Positions 1 through 12,195 of a DNA stretch of 64,000 nt are shown here, piece by piece. Origin of the DNA: Gigaspora rosea (lineage: Eukaryota > Glomeromycota > Glomeromycetes > Diversisporales > Gigasporaceae); NCBI GenBank assembly GCA_003550325.1, contig QKWP01002055.1, positions 26,195 to 90,194 on the forward strand. The letters are read 5' to 3'. Within the stretch, counting starts at the first letter, position 1. The number at the start of each line of letters is the position of its first letter. The translations under genes and the position numbers were made by a program. The notes below the pieces were generated by a model. The model was given only the letters and a program-made list of their open reading frames with translations, was not told the origin of the DNA and searched no databases.

Positions 1-477
1 GAATAGTAGTAACGTACTCCCTAACTTAATTATCAAAGAGTTTCACTTTCAAAAACTAAATTTTATAATCTTTGTTAACTATACATGCTTTCGAAATTAC
101 CAAAGTAATGTTTACATACATATTCTATTTACATATAGGTTATCATAATTACGTGACAAAAAAAAAAAAAGTGGAAATCCCACAAAATATAGGATAGAAA
201 GTAGAAATTTTCAAATTTTCATTGTAAAAGAATTTTACAAACGTGTGATAAATCTAATCTAATATATTTGAATTTGTGCAGATTACTGTGGCTGTGTCTG
301 ATTATTATGCCAAATAATCTGACACACATTGTTTTGATGCAAAGTAATCAGGCTAAATTTAGTGACATGTGAAAATACACAGATGAAATATTTATATGGC
401 AATTTATTAGTTCTCCGAACTCCGAAAATATTTTATACTATTCGGAAAAATAAACCAACTTTTTTATTCTTTTTAAA
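1..477. other. AT-rich 5' flank of the F-box/LRR gene
   Basis: No coding sequence or known repeat recognised. The stretch is very AT-rich with a poly-A run near 160-172. It presumably contains the promoter of the gene starting at 478, but no clear TATA box stands out against the AT-rich background. Confidence 0.5.
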
Positions 478-2064
478 ATGATAGTAGCATTACCAAACGA
501 ATGCCTTTTTGAAATATTTATCAATCTTAGTGGAAATTATAAAAGTTTATTTTCTTGTCTTCTTGTAAGTCGACGATGGTGTAGAAATGTTGTACCAATA
601 TTATGGAATGAATTAGACATTTCTAAAAGTAAAAATCTTTTAAAAACTTGTCTTTTATTATTAAACGATGAAGAACAAGTTAAATTAATACCATTGGATT
701 TAATCCTTTCAAATAATAAAAATCCTTTATTTTTATATACTTCTTATACTACTATTATTAAAATTAATTCTGATGATGGAATTATAAACTGGATTAATCA
801 AGAAGGACATGGTTCTCGTTATTCATCTTATCATTCTTGTTTAAATATTGTTCAATCAATTAAATATTCTTTAACTTTAATGTTTTTACGAACTTGTAAA
901 AAACTTAAAGATTTAAGTATTTATGGTAAATCTATAAATTTATTAGATTTAATTCTTGTTAAAAATATTTCTTTAACTTCCTTAAAATGTCCAAATAATG
1001 AACTTGATTCGGAAGAAATTAATGTATTAACAAAAGCACTTTGTAAAAATACTACTTTAACTTGTTTGGATCTTTGGAATAATCGTCTTGGTTTTGAAGG
1101 TGCAAAAGCATTTGCTAAAGTACTTTGTGAAAATACTACTTTAACTACTTTAAAACTTGGTTATAATCAACTTGATATTAATGGTGGAAATTTATTAGCG
1201 GAAGCTCTTTATAAGAATACTACTTTAACTAATTTATATCTTTCACATAATTGTTTATGTCCTGAAGGAATAAAAGTATTAACCGATGTTCTTTGTGTTA
1301 ATACCACTATAACTCATCTGAGTCTTTCAAATAATCATTTGGGTTATTCAGGAGGTAAAACTCTAGCTGAGGCTCTTCAAAAAAATAATTCTCTAACTTA
1401 TTTAAGTCTTTGGAATAATAAACTTGGCTCTGAAGGTGGTAAAGCACTTGCTGAAGCTCTTTATAAAAATAACACTTTAACTTCTTTAAATCTTAGTCAA
1501 AATCAACTTGATTCTGAAGTAGGAAAAGCAGTTGCTAAAGCTCTATATCAGAATACTTCTTTAAGTCATTTATATTTATGGTATAATCAACTTGGTCCTG
1601 AAGGTGGAAAAGCGATAGCAGAGGCTCTTTGTATGAATAATTCTTTAACTTATTTAAGTCTATCGAATAATCGTCTTGGTTACGTAGGAGGTAAAGCATT
1701 AGCCGATGCTCTTCATAAAAATACTTGTCTGGATACTTTAAAACTTAGTTATAATGAACTTGATTCTGAAATTGGAAAAGCACTAGCAGAGGCTCTTTAT
1801 AAAAATAATACTTTAACCTCTTTAAATCTTAGTAAAAATCAACTTGGTACTGAAGGTGGAAATGCATTGGCAAATGTTCTTTATAAAAATACAACTTTAA
1901 CTTCTTTAAATCTTGGTAAAAATCAATTTGATTCTGTAGTAGGTGAAGCATTAGTCAAAGCACTTGAAAATAATACTACCATTACTTCTTTAGAACTTTT
2001 TAGTAATAATATTGACGATATCACTTTAAATAGAATTAATAAATTGCTTATAGAGAATGAATGA
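478..2064 (+). CDS. F-box protein with 13 NLR-type leucine-rich repeats
   Basis: Intact single-exon ORF of 528 residues. Residues about 3-48 (IVALPNECLFEIF, then CLLVSRRWCRNVVPILW) match an F-box, the Skp1-binding module of SCF ubiquitin ligases. From residue 165 to the last residue there are 13 uninterrupted repeats of exactly 28 residues, of the form LTxLxLxxNxLGxEGGKALAEALxKNT. This is the ribonuclease-inhibitor/NLRC3 type of leucine-rich repeat, which makes a curved protein-binding surface. A role as a substrate-recruiting F-box subunit is inferred from this order of domains; the target is unknown. Repeats 4-5 resemble repeats 8-9, which suggests expansion in blocks of four. The ATG at 478 is chosen because the F-box begins at once. 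An AATAAA lies at 2114-2119, 50 bases past the stop. Such genes are strongly expanded in Rhizophagus (established knowledge). Confidence 0.88.
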   Translation: MIVALPNECLFEIFINLSGNYKSLFSCLLVSRRWCRNVVPILWNELDISKSKNLLKTCLLLLNDEEQVKLIPLDLILSNNKNPLFLYTSYTTIIKINSDDGIINWINQEGHGSRYSSYHSCLNIVQSIKYSLTLMFLRTCKKLKDLSIYGKSINLLDLILVKNISLTSLKCPNNELDSEEINVLTKALCKNTTLTCLDLWNNRLGFEGAKAFAKVLCENTTLTTLKLGYNQLDINGGNLLAEALYKNTTLTNLYLSHNCLCPEGIKVLTDVLCVNTTITHLSLSNNHLGYSGGKTLAEALQKNNSLTYLSLWNNKLGSEGGKALAEALYKNNTLTSLNLSQNQLDSEVGKAVAKALYQNTSLSHLYLWYNQLGPEGGKAIAEALCMNNSLTYLSLSNNRLGYVGGKALADALHKNTCLDTLKLSYNELDSEIGKALAEALYKNNTLTSLNLSKNQLGTEGGNALANVLYKNTTLTSLNLGKNQFDSVVGEALVKALENNTTITSLELFSNNIDDITLNRINKLLIENE

Positions 2065-3165
2065 AATTATTAACACTGTACTGTAATTTATTATTGTTTT
2101 TTTTTATAAGTTAAATAAAATGATTTGGTTAAATGAAACATTCGATTAACAAATTCAATATACAAAATTCGTTTAATTACTTTACATATAACGGTCAAGT
2201 GTTATTTAAGGGAATTGCAAGATACAGCTCATATAAAATTCAGGGGAAATTACATCTAATGGCCTGAAAAATGAAAATAATTACGCAAAGTTTGAAAAAT
2301 ATTACAATCAAGGGTCCAAATTTGTCGATTGTAAGTTTTTAAAGTTAAATATAATTTTCTTTGGACAGTTAAATAGATTACACGTCGCTCTAGTTATAAC
2401 GACATCTGATTATAGCGACATCTTGTTAAAATTCATAAAATGTCGGTAAAATTCAATGTATCAAAATTTTGAATTTTTTTTACTAATGTTTCAAAAATGT
2501 TGATATAACCAGAGTGACGTGTACGTTTTAATCATATTGCGTTTATTCTCTTAGTAATTTGCATAAGTTAATTTAACAAACTTTATGAAAACAAATGAAT
2601 TTTTGCGTTTTAAATAACTTCGATTAACGTGTAGTAACTTTCATGAAATGCCCATAATATGGGATAGACTATTGGCTTAGAATCGAATAAAGTTACAATA
2701 CTGATAAATATCGTGCTTAATCTAGTCGAACTGTCTTGGCTAAAAGAAAGTTTTATTAAGCGAAAAGAGAGTATAGTATAAAATATATAAAGTACCGTAG
2801 TACATACAGTATATATGATGATGACATTCAAAGAGCCAATATCGTCATAATGCAAAATTATTTTGTCCTTTAATTGTAAAATTTTTAAAATTTAGTCCTT
2901 TGTATGTAATTATTTTCACTTTGGGCTCTTTATTTGCAATTATTTCATTTTTTCGGGTTAATTCCCCTAAAATTTATGACGATCGATATGCTTTATGAAA
3001 AAAGATAGTTTACACTCCTAAACTAACTTTTGTATATTACAATATAATTAATATTCTTTATTATAACAAAAAATTTCTGCTATTCATATTTTTATAATAC
3101 CTATATTTTTCTTTTACACCAAACATTTGAAGTACCTTATTTTGAAAATGACATTTTGGACTATC
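2065..3165. other. Unassigned AT-rich spacer
   Basis: Between the F-box/LRR gene and the start of the large inverted repeat. The only long ORF (81 codons, minus, 2610-2855) has low-complexity composition and no recognisable motif. No gene is supported. Confidence 0.5.
2114..2119 (+). terminator. Possible polyadenylation signal AATAAA
   Basis: Canonical AATAAA 50 bases after the stop codon of the F-box/LRR gene. In such AT-rich DNA the hexamer arises often by chance, so position is the main support. Confidence 0.4.
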
Positions 3166-4559
3166 AACGAAATCAAATTTTAAAGTCTATGCGCGCAAAA
3201 CGCATCTTTAAGGCGCGGAAAATTTTTTTAATGTGCGCTCCGCCCTTTCCGCGCATTAATTTAGACAATGGTAGTAGAGACAAAATATTTATGATTTTCT
3301 AAAAAAAAAAATAAAATTAAATAAATTCAGTATGGTGTTTAAACATACTGTACGATTATTTGTCGGTTCGTCATCTTGTTCTGTATTTTCTTTTTCACTA
3401 ATAGAATTTTGCTGGATGCACTGATCTTGTCTTTTTGTTAATTCACTATGTATTTACGTATTTCTATAATTTAACTGTTCTTCAAGAGCCATCGAAGCTA
3501 AATCTTTTAGTATCATTTCTCGCGGTCTTTTGCTCAGGCGTATAAATTGTACTTTTCATTTTATCATAAATTACAATGTAAAAAAAAATCATCGTTTCGA
3601 GCTATTAATCAAATTATTAGTCAATTTTGCTTTTAATATTACTATTCGATATCGAATTGCTGATTAAAGGTTCTACAGGGGTTGCGAAATTTTATTATTT
3701 CAGGGGCGAGAGCCGACATCGGCAAAATTTCCAAGTGTAAAGCTTTAGTCTTACACTCCGCTTCCCTCCGCTCCAGCTAAATTAAAATAGGTTTTGAGCT
3801 CACCCATAACATTGGTATACCATTGGCGGTTTACAAGAAGACATCCAAAGTGTGGCTGGCAAGTTGGTAAAGCGAGCTTTTTTTTTTTTTTAGCTTGTCA
3901 ATCGCCCTGTATCCAAATGCCTTTAACTAATTTGGTCGTTCGGTAATGTTATGTTATGATTCTTTTATTTTACGCGAATATCAGCCAATAAAATGCTTTT
4001 AATTTTAAAATTGAATATGCGTTAAGTGTGTTATTAAATAGTTTGAAATTCTTTAATGATTTGCTTCAATGCAGTTATAATCAATTTAGTTTTAAATCTA
4101 ATAAGATTCCATTCCGACGTACAACATATACACGTTACTTAAAAATTCTACGCGTTTTCATCGATTAAAAAATTACTCGGGCGATTTTTAATGCAGACCA
4201 TTAGTCTTAATATAATAGACTATTCAATACCGGTAATAAAGATAATAATTTTAAAATAATTCTTTAGAGCCTTTTTTACCTCTATGTACTACATATTTTT
4301 TCTTCAATATTTATGGATTTGCAAGGATATAGCCCATGACTCATGAAATCTTTTGATCGAATATTACAAAAGAAAAAAATAAGCAAAATTTAATGGATAG
4401 AAATCATTATGCCGAGTATCAAAATATGCAAAAAATTCTGTTTTGTTTCCTCTAAAAGCATAAAAAAGAAGGTCGTCATTTGTAAACTAGGAATAGAAGT
4501 GTTAAAAAGCTTAGGTGTTCAATTTAAATATATAAAACCTAATAATATCTATATATATT

Positions 4560-4583
4560 TAACCCTAACCCTAAATCCTAAAA
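4560..4583 (+). repeat. Short interstitial telomere-like repeat
   Basis: Two CCCTAA units followed by a degenerate third (CCCTAAATCCTAAA). The counterpart in the right arm, near 37163-37186, reads as TTAGGG on the plus strand. Two to three units is within what chance or decay can give. Confidence 0.4.
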
Positions 4584-7079
4584 CAACCTTAAAAAATGCA
4601 TACCAAAAATTTTAATATTTCATATTTAAATAACATTCAGGTGGAACCTTACACACCGAACAATAAATTATAATACATACAAAAATAAAACAATACAACT
4701 GTAGATATAAAGTAACTAATATATAATAACTAATATTCACATTATTATAATTAAAGTACTTATCAAAGTCTTGTCACGCTTGCATTTAATCGATTGTTAA
4801 AAAAAATGAAGGGAAATTGATTTCCTAACATAGAACTGACGGCCCATCATACCGTATGCGAAGTGAATTTCATAAGTTCTATCACTTTGTCGTAACTTTC
4901 AAACAATCGATATATTTCATAATAGAAAACTCTAGCGACTGCAAAATCTCAAACTCACGGAAACGAAATCTCAATCCACCTATTGTATTAGTTCCCTAAA
5001 ATTCGGGCGTATTATGATTATCTCTCGACTTAAGAAGATATTTCATGATAGAATGTTTTCACCGCAGCGAAATCTCTATTCACTTATTGTATTAGTTCTT
5101 CAAATTCATCTTCAGAGTAGGACCTTCATTAGATTGGCTGATATAAATCAATTGCCCGGGTAATTATTCAAAGTTCTTTTTGAGAATGTAACATTTCCCT
5201 AACAAAAATTACCTAAAGTAATTTATAGCTTTGAAGGAAGTTTAGATTCACTTCGCAAATATAATCAGGAGAGAATATTTCTTCTTCATAAGTTTCGTCG
5301 CTTTATGCTTTGATTGGTCAATAATCACATTTGATCAGCCAATTGCATAAATAACATCCTATGACGATAACCTTAACAAATTTGTCAATTTCAGTTTGGC
5401 ACCACAAATCATACCATACGTTCATGCACTACAATAGAATTCGAACTTTTTAGGCATTTTTTGACTGTTTCTTAGAATTATAGAATCGTTTATGCTGAGC
5501 AACATGATTGTGATGATGACAGAAATTAGTAACATAGTTGACATGTAAAATAGAAGAACATCAGAGGATCACAAGCAATGTTTATAGTCGGCCCTTTCAT
5601 CATCGATATGTTGAAATATGTTGCAGACTGATACTATATTCGAATAATTTTATTAATTTACATAAATAGATAAATATCTTATGACATATAACTATATTTA
5701 TTTTTTTCAAATTTTATTTTATTGACGAAGGTTTTAGTTTGATGTAATGTATAACATTAACTGGTTCTACTAAGGAATTTCAAAAGATTATTATGTTATT
5801 CATATTTTAATTCATCAGTTGACTTCAAAATTGGTTTCATAAATTCTGTGACATCTGACAAAAAGTTGACTGACCGAATATTTGCTGATTGATAAATTTT
5901 GATTCGGCAGTGATCATTTCCGGGAACCATAAACATATAGAATCGACAAAATTCGGCCGACCAATTTTTTGACAGATGTCCCAGATTTCATGAAAACAAC
6001 TGTAATATGCGATAATTAATTTTCGGCTGTTTTTTATGATAGAAACAGTGACGCAGTAGAATTTTCTAATGAATTTACGGCATACAGTCTGTTACGGTTA
6101 CAGGAAAGCTGCATGATCCCATTCAATAATTAGTATTGTAATTTTAATTAGCGTTATCATAAATAATAAAAACGCAATTGTCAATTTAAGTTATATATTA
6201 TATGTAATAAATACGCCATAAAAAATTATAATATAAATTTATATAGTTTTATTAAAATCCTTTGCTAGCGAAACTCTTGATACAATGGATACACACAAGA
6301 AAAGCTTTATATTGCACGGAAATGCTTAAGATTAGATTCATTAATATTAATAATATCAAGAGATAAACAATTACATAGTCATGAAAATGTAGTAATAAAT
6401 AGATATATTGATTAAGATATTACAATAACTAAAATATTGTGAATCTTATATTATATGTACTTGTTACTTTATATCTAAGTTGTATTTTTTTTTTTTTTTG
6501 CACGTATAAAATGTTATTCAAATATGAAATAATAAAATTTTGGTGTGCGTTTTTTTAAAATCGGTTTAGCATATTTAAAACTCGTTATAATAACTTTATC
6601 CATCAAATTTTGCAATTTTTTTCTTTTGGTAATATTCGACATGAGTCATGAATTGTATAATTACAAATATTGAAGGAAAATATGTAGTACATAAATGTAA
6701 AAAGATCGATCCAAATGTAATGAAAGAATAAGCCATGCGACATTAAAATAATTATTTTAAAATTATTTCTTAATTATCAAATAGTCTATTACATTAAGTT
6801 TCATGACCCGCATTAAAAATCGCCATTTTCAATCGATGAAAACACATAGAATACATACTAGAAAGCTTGATCCCTAATTCTTAGGTCTTACAATTTATAA
6901 TTAAATTTAAAATAACATTTGAACTTTATAAATCACTATACTTTAAATAAAATTTAAAATAATGCTTAAATTTTATAAAATTGCTATTATTATTTAGAAT
7001 TAAATTCAAATAATAATTGAATTTTATAAATTGCTATTACATTTAAGATTATATTTATAGTAAAGTTATAAGGAAAGTA

Positions 7080-7443
7080 ATCTTTGTTCTTTTGTTGCAA
7101 GCGTGAATTTTTGTCCCAACTTTTGCAATCTGTCGGAAGAAAAGGCACTATTGAAAAGAGGATCATAAGGGTACGAACCATTGGTACACCAACAAATGTA
7201 AGACCTGTTGCAATTCCCTATTTATGACGCTTGCGGTAATGTCAAACCTTGTGATTTATGAATTGTGATTGCCCAGGCAAGACACAATGAAAATTGTATG
7301 CAAGAGCAAATTCCCAATTTTACCCAGGTGTACTTAAGAAGTCGCATTGGCACTATTTGATTATTATTTGATATAGATAATGTTTGACCTGTATAGTTAT
7401 CCATTTTGAGAAAATGATATAACCGAAGGAAAACATTCCTCAC
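7080..7443 (-). pseudogene. PIF1-like helicase C-terminal relic (left arm)
   Basis: Reading leftwards from 7443, the frame gives IVPMRLLKYTW, then CLAWAITIHKSQGLTLPQA. This is the characteristic C-terminal motif of PIF1-family DNA helicases, including those fused to Rep in Helitrons. It then hits a stop at 7222. The continuation of the family (VRTL, then SRLQQKN) is found in another frame at about 7080-7180. Only the last ~130 residues are recognisable and the frame is broken, so this is a relic. The same relic is at 31140-31500 in the other arm. Whether it came from a Helitron or a host helicase cannot be told. Confidence 0.75.
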
Positions 7444-8293
7444 AAATAGAGCAAGTTCAGCGACTGCGTCCTGAAACTTAGAAAATTATGATTATCATCA
7501 GGAAGTTAACAGGTAGGAGACGCATTTCAAATGAATTTATTGCACGTTATCGTTGTAATTTTAATAAATCGTTGAAAATTATTTATAGCATAATTTTAAT
7601 AAATCGGTCGAAATTTAGTTACAACAGATATCATGCTTCTATTTATGTTGCCTCTTTTATTTATAATTTTGTCATGATTGCTATTCTCCTTGTCTATCAT
7701 AATATGACTATTATTAACCGTTGCCTGTCTTTTACGACGAGCTTGTCTTTTTTCTAATTCATTTTCTATACGCTAGTTGCTATTCTTGAGTATTGAACTC
7801 CTTCGTTTTCTTCTCATTTTATTTTTTATGCTATTTGTTCCGCCGTGTAGGGCTGTTTGTGTTTTGTCATTTTGAAACATTTACCAAATCGAAAAAGGTA
7901 TACACTTGCGATACAATGACATTTTTTTGTTTTAATTAATATTTACTTATGTTACAATGATATATTTTATGAAGGACAGGATATCATGAAGTTATCAATA
8001 GTTAAAATTTGAATTTTTTTCCATTACTGCGATACGCATTTTAAAGTAAGTAGCTATATTTTAAATTAAGATTTCTCTATCAAAAATTGAACCTAATTTA
8101 GGTTCAGGTTTCGAATTTTGAACCTAAATCAGGACCATTTGATGCTGGAACCGGCCATTGCCGAAAATTCGTAGAATATTACTTGAAGACTTACGCTTCA
8201 TTTCCCTCAGCTCCAGCTAACTCAAATAATAAACTATGTTTAAAGTTCATTGCCTTGTAAAAATAAAAAAAAAGAGGTCAAGGTAATAAAAAA

Positions 8294-9794
8294 TTAAACT
8301 TTTTTATAAATTTGGAATACCTCATATTCTTCCACTGAAAAACCTGAATCATCATTTCTAATAGGTATTTCATATGTAGCACGAAAACAATAACTAATTG
8401 TATCAACTTGAAAATCAACACCAAGCAAACCAAGATCACAACCACCCCCAAAATATGGTCCAAAGCCATCATTAAAACAAAATACAAACTTTGATAGCTT
8501 TATGCGACTTAAAATAGAATTTTTGACAATGCCATTTTTCAATGAAAAAATAAAGCTTTCTTTGCAGCTGACAAATTGAGTACTTGATGATTTTTTCCAT
8601 TCAATAGGATTATATTTCATCGGTGTTTTTAACCTTTATAACTACAACTGTATTTTTCTGATTATTGCATAAATTCCAAAATGCTTCAGGAGCAAAGCCA
8701 TCTCTGCTTCCACGAAGAATTAAATTAAATTCATAAGGATTATTTATTGTAAAATATATATAAGATTTCTTATCAATCCATGAAGCGATTTCAGCTGCAT
8801 GTGTTTCACTAATTACTTTTGAAAATATTCCAGTCGTTCTAGTCGGTAATGTTTGTATTAAAATTTTACGAGGAGGAAGAATTATTGATGATATCTGCTT
8901 GTCAGAATTAGCAAGTCTTTTTAATATATCATTCCAAAGAGTTTTTTCAAGAATCCTTTGATATGGCTGTACATTATCAATAATGTCATCATTAGATATT
9001 TGAAAATAACGGATAAACGGTAAACAATTTATTAGAGTAGTCTTTAAAGATTGAAAATTTTCATTAGACCAGTCTTCAGAATTAGATGGTAAACTAGGAT
9101 TTTGAGCAATTCCCCAAGTAATAACATATTTCCAAATTTTTCCTTCATCCATTTGTAAATCATCACGTCTAATAAGTGATACTAAAGCACTTTCCGGAAG
9201 AGAAATGAAATCTTCAGTGTCAAAAACTTTATCTGGATATTTTGCTATAATGTTATTGCACCAATTATGTAGATCTTGAAGGTTGTTATTTTGAATACTT
9301 GCTTTATAAACATGAGCAAAGCGTAATCGAAGCCAGGAAGCTTTAGTTTTAATTAAATGATTTTCAAAATATTTAGCCAACTCCTCGAGAAGAAAATTAT
9401 TAGACATAATCATTAATTCAAAAATAAATGATGAATCAAGATTATCTAATGAAATCACTCCGTAAATATACCTTTATAAAAAAAATTTATCTTAACAATC
9501 TACTAAAAATATATAATAATATATTAAATATTCTATAACTTACTTGATGATTATTTCAAATAACTGAATCGAGACATGTTTCAAATTAATTATTTTAATA
9601 TTATCTGAATTCTTATTAATCTTATCTAACTCGTTACGTAAATATGAAGACCTGTATTTTAAAATAGTTGAATGTGCCTGAAATATTTTTGTATCAGGGG
9701 ATTCACCAACATTAATAATTACATTATAGTCTTCTTTGTCATTAAGAAGTTCAAGATAATTTTTTGAAAGGCTTTCAAAGAATTTTATTTCCAT
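8294..9794 (-). pseudogene. BTB-BACK-TLDc gene, frameshifted (left-arm copy)
   Basis: Exon 1 (9544-9794) encodes a BTB/POZ domain (LLNDKEDYNVIINVGESPDT, then FQAHSTILKYRSSYLRNEL). A 72-base intron with GTAAGT and AG ends (9472-9543) joins in phase to YIYGVISLDNLD, where a BACK domain follows. The TLDc domain starts near SWIDKKSYIYF and runs to the end (FGPYFGGGCDLGL, then FSVEEYEVFQIYKKV). BTB proteins of this kind usually act as Cullin-3 adaptors (family knowledge). Compared with the right-arm copy, 11 bases encoding the LGGY part of the TLDc domain are missing near 8612-8618. The breakpoint lies between two AT dinucleotides, which fits a microhomology deletion. The result is a stop at 8610-8612 and the rest of TLDc in another frame (8294-8620). 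A protein ending mid-TLDc could still be made. Confidence 0.85.
9472..9543 (-). other. Spliceosomal intron in the BTB gene
   Basis: GTAAGTTATAG donor and TTTATAAAG acceptor on the minus strand. Splicing gives FEIIIK-YIYG in phase, and the copy at 29035-29105 has the same intron, so it predates the duplication. Confidence 0.85.
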
Positions 9795-10657
9795 TTTAAA
9801 TCAAAGCGAAATTCTGTAAGAAACAATATTTACTAATTCAGTATCGGTATTACTTTGTAGAAAAAAAATGGATTGTTACACTGCCTCCTGTAGGTTGCAG
9901 ATACAAATATCAAATTGTCATTCATAATACGGCCAATCAAATTATAAAGAAAACAAAGTTAAAAATCCATTAGTCGGTCGATCAAACTTTGTATTATATA
10001 TAATAAAATTATTGTGACAAATAATTTTTAAAATACTATTTATGCATGCATGTGATATATAACAAAAATTTATATTTTATATGACATTTTTAAGATGCAA
10101 CTAGAACTATTTGAAGTTTTTTTTTTTATTAAAATACTTAAATATGTAAATAAAAAAACAGGACCAAAGTTTAAACTGAATTAATAATATTGTTATTGAT
10201 AAACTATTTTAATTTTCACTGAATTTATATTTTTAGTTTGATCATAATTTATTAAATATTAAAAAAAAATCGCATAATAATTTAATAATTAATTGATGTG
10301 CCATTCTTAATATGTAGAATCCTTTAATAATAATAATTGTTCCTAATAAAATACTTTAATTGAATATTTAATACAGTAATTAATTGATGTATTATTCTTA
10401 ATAGAATCCTAAAATCTACGCTACAATCGAATAACACTACAGCCTAAAAATATTGGATTTGTTGTTGTGCTGATGATGTCATTGAATTTTCTACCGGGGT
10501 AAGCTAATGGTAGTATATTATTACCATCTAATCCGATTGTAAAACCATATGTGAAAAAAACAAAGAGTTCGAAATAATTTGCACAGAGGTTCTTTAAGAA
10601 CCATATTAAAAATATAAATCGATTTTTTTTTACCTCATCAAAAATAGTACTAGCAAT

Positions 10658-11058
10658 TAGGGATGGGCACGGTCACAAACGGTCACAATTTTCATAGCCG
10701 ATTTGCTAAATACTGAGATGATTTTTTACTTTTGAGCTCTTAATGAAAGTTGGTAAGAATTAAATTCTGGTCATCCCATCTTATAAGTGGAAAGAACGAT
10801 ACCTTCTCTGGAACTCGGAATTTCAAAATTTGTAACGTCATGACCGGTCATTAACCGACGGTCAATGACCGGTCATGACGTTACAAATTTTGAAATTCCG
10901 AGTTCCAGAGAAGGTATCGTTCTTTCCACTTATAAGATGGGATGACCAGAATTTAATTCTTACCAACTTTCATTAAGAGCTCAAAAGTAAAAAATCATCT
11001 CAGTATTTAGCAAATCGGCTATGAAAATTGTGACCGTTTGTAACCGTGCCCATCCCTA
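10658..11058. mobile_element. hAT-type palindromic MITE
   Basis: Almost perfect 401-base palindrome. Termini TAGGGATGGGCACGGT and its complement. It is flanked by CTAGCAAT (10650-10657) and CTAACAAT (11059-11066), an 8-base target-site duplication with one mismatch, as in the hAT superfamily. The centre carries ATGACCGGTCAT-like repeats. The homologous place in the right arm (about 27.34 kb) lacks it, consistent with insertion after the arms formed. Confidence 0.85.
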
Positions 11059-11929
11059 CTAACAATATACTAGGAACAGCATTTTTGCTCCAAAAGCTAT
11101 TCAAAAGCTTTCTTATTATCTTTAAAATATTAATACAATTTCAATAACAATTTCCAACTCACAATTAGATTCTAATATCATTTGAACATTTGCTCTTATC
11201 TTCAAAAACTCCCATATCACTTTGATAGTAATTTTTAAAATTTTGCAACACAATTTGTAATATAAGCTAAGTCCTATCTTTAAATTTTGAACCATAGGCA
11301 TTGTAAAGCTTTAGACAAAAGCTCCATTATCAAATATATGAAACTTTATATTTTTATGCAATTTACCTTTTTGTAAAAGTTTTATCTTTAAATTTTGATT
11401 TTGAGATTTTGAAAGCTATGACTTTGTTGAATATAATACAAAATTTTATATATATTGCAATTGAAAAAAAGTTTTGATAGTTTTAAAAAAGTGCAAATCT
11501 ACTAATAAATCAACCAATAAATGTTATAATATATATATAAGTTTTAAAAATTGACCAATTAATTGATTTTTTAACAATACTAAAAACAGTACAAAAAACT
11601 GATATTTAAACTAGAGTTGTGAAATTACTGTAATTTGATATTTAATTAGTTAAGTTTTGATAAACTATTTTTTATATCATTTGTAATTTAAATAAATATA
11701 TAATTTGAAATTCCTAAAAGAAATTTTCTGTATTACAAAGTGAATTATCTATTCAAATCAAATAATAATTAATACATAATAAATTTTTAAAGCTTGTATT
11801 TTATGTTTGTAATATAATAAAAATAACATAAAATTTAATTTACTAAATTAAAAAGTATGGTAGTCATATTATATAAAACACTTTTTATTTGGGTTATACA
11901 TATTAAGATTTTTATTATTAAAACCTAGG

Positions 11930-12195
11930 GGTTTAAAATTCATATTAAATCAAATATTAGATTAATTTGAATTTGATCAAACCAAATTAACTCTAATTTG
12001 AATTAGATTTGATTCAAATATTTGAATTTGAATTTGATTTGAATTTTAATTTTTAATAGTAAATTTCAAATCAAATCAAATTTAACCATATTTGAATTTG
12101 ATCAAATTTGTATTTGATTAAATCAAATATAGTTAAATTTAAATTTGAATTTGTCCAAATATTAGAATCATATTTGAAGATCAAATCAAATTGTA
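11930..12195. repeat. AATTTGAATTTGAT low-complexity tract
   Basis: About 260 bases of alternating words such as AATTTGAATTTGATCAAA in both orientations. The equivalent tract occurs at 25980-26225 and 57030-57190 in the other family X copies, so it is part of that repeat, not a separate satellite. Confidence 0.7.

Noticed and set aside
2610-2855. 81-codon ORF on the minus strand
   Set aside because: Low-complexity, isoleucine- and threonine-rich translation with no motif and no copy elsewhere; expected by chance in AT-rich DNA.
4560-4583. True telomere
   Set aside because: Only two to three units, internal to the window, and present in both inverted-repeat arms, so it is interstitial.
4409-4615. 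68-codon ORF over the telomere-like repeat
   Set aside because: Lysine-rich translation partly made from CCCTAA repeats; the right arm shows no matching open frame.
7488-7757. 89-codon ORF on the plus strand
   Set aside because: No motif, and the homologous stretch of the other arm (about 30.84-31.06 kb) does not keep the frame.
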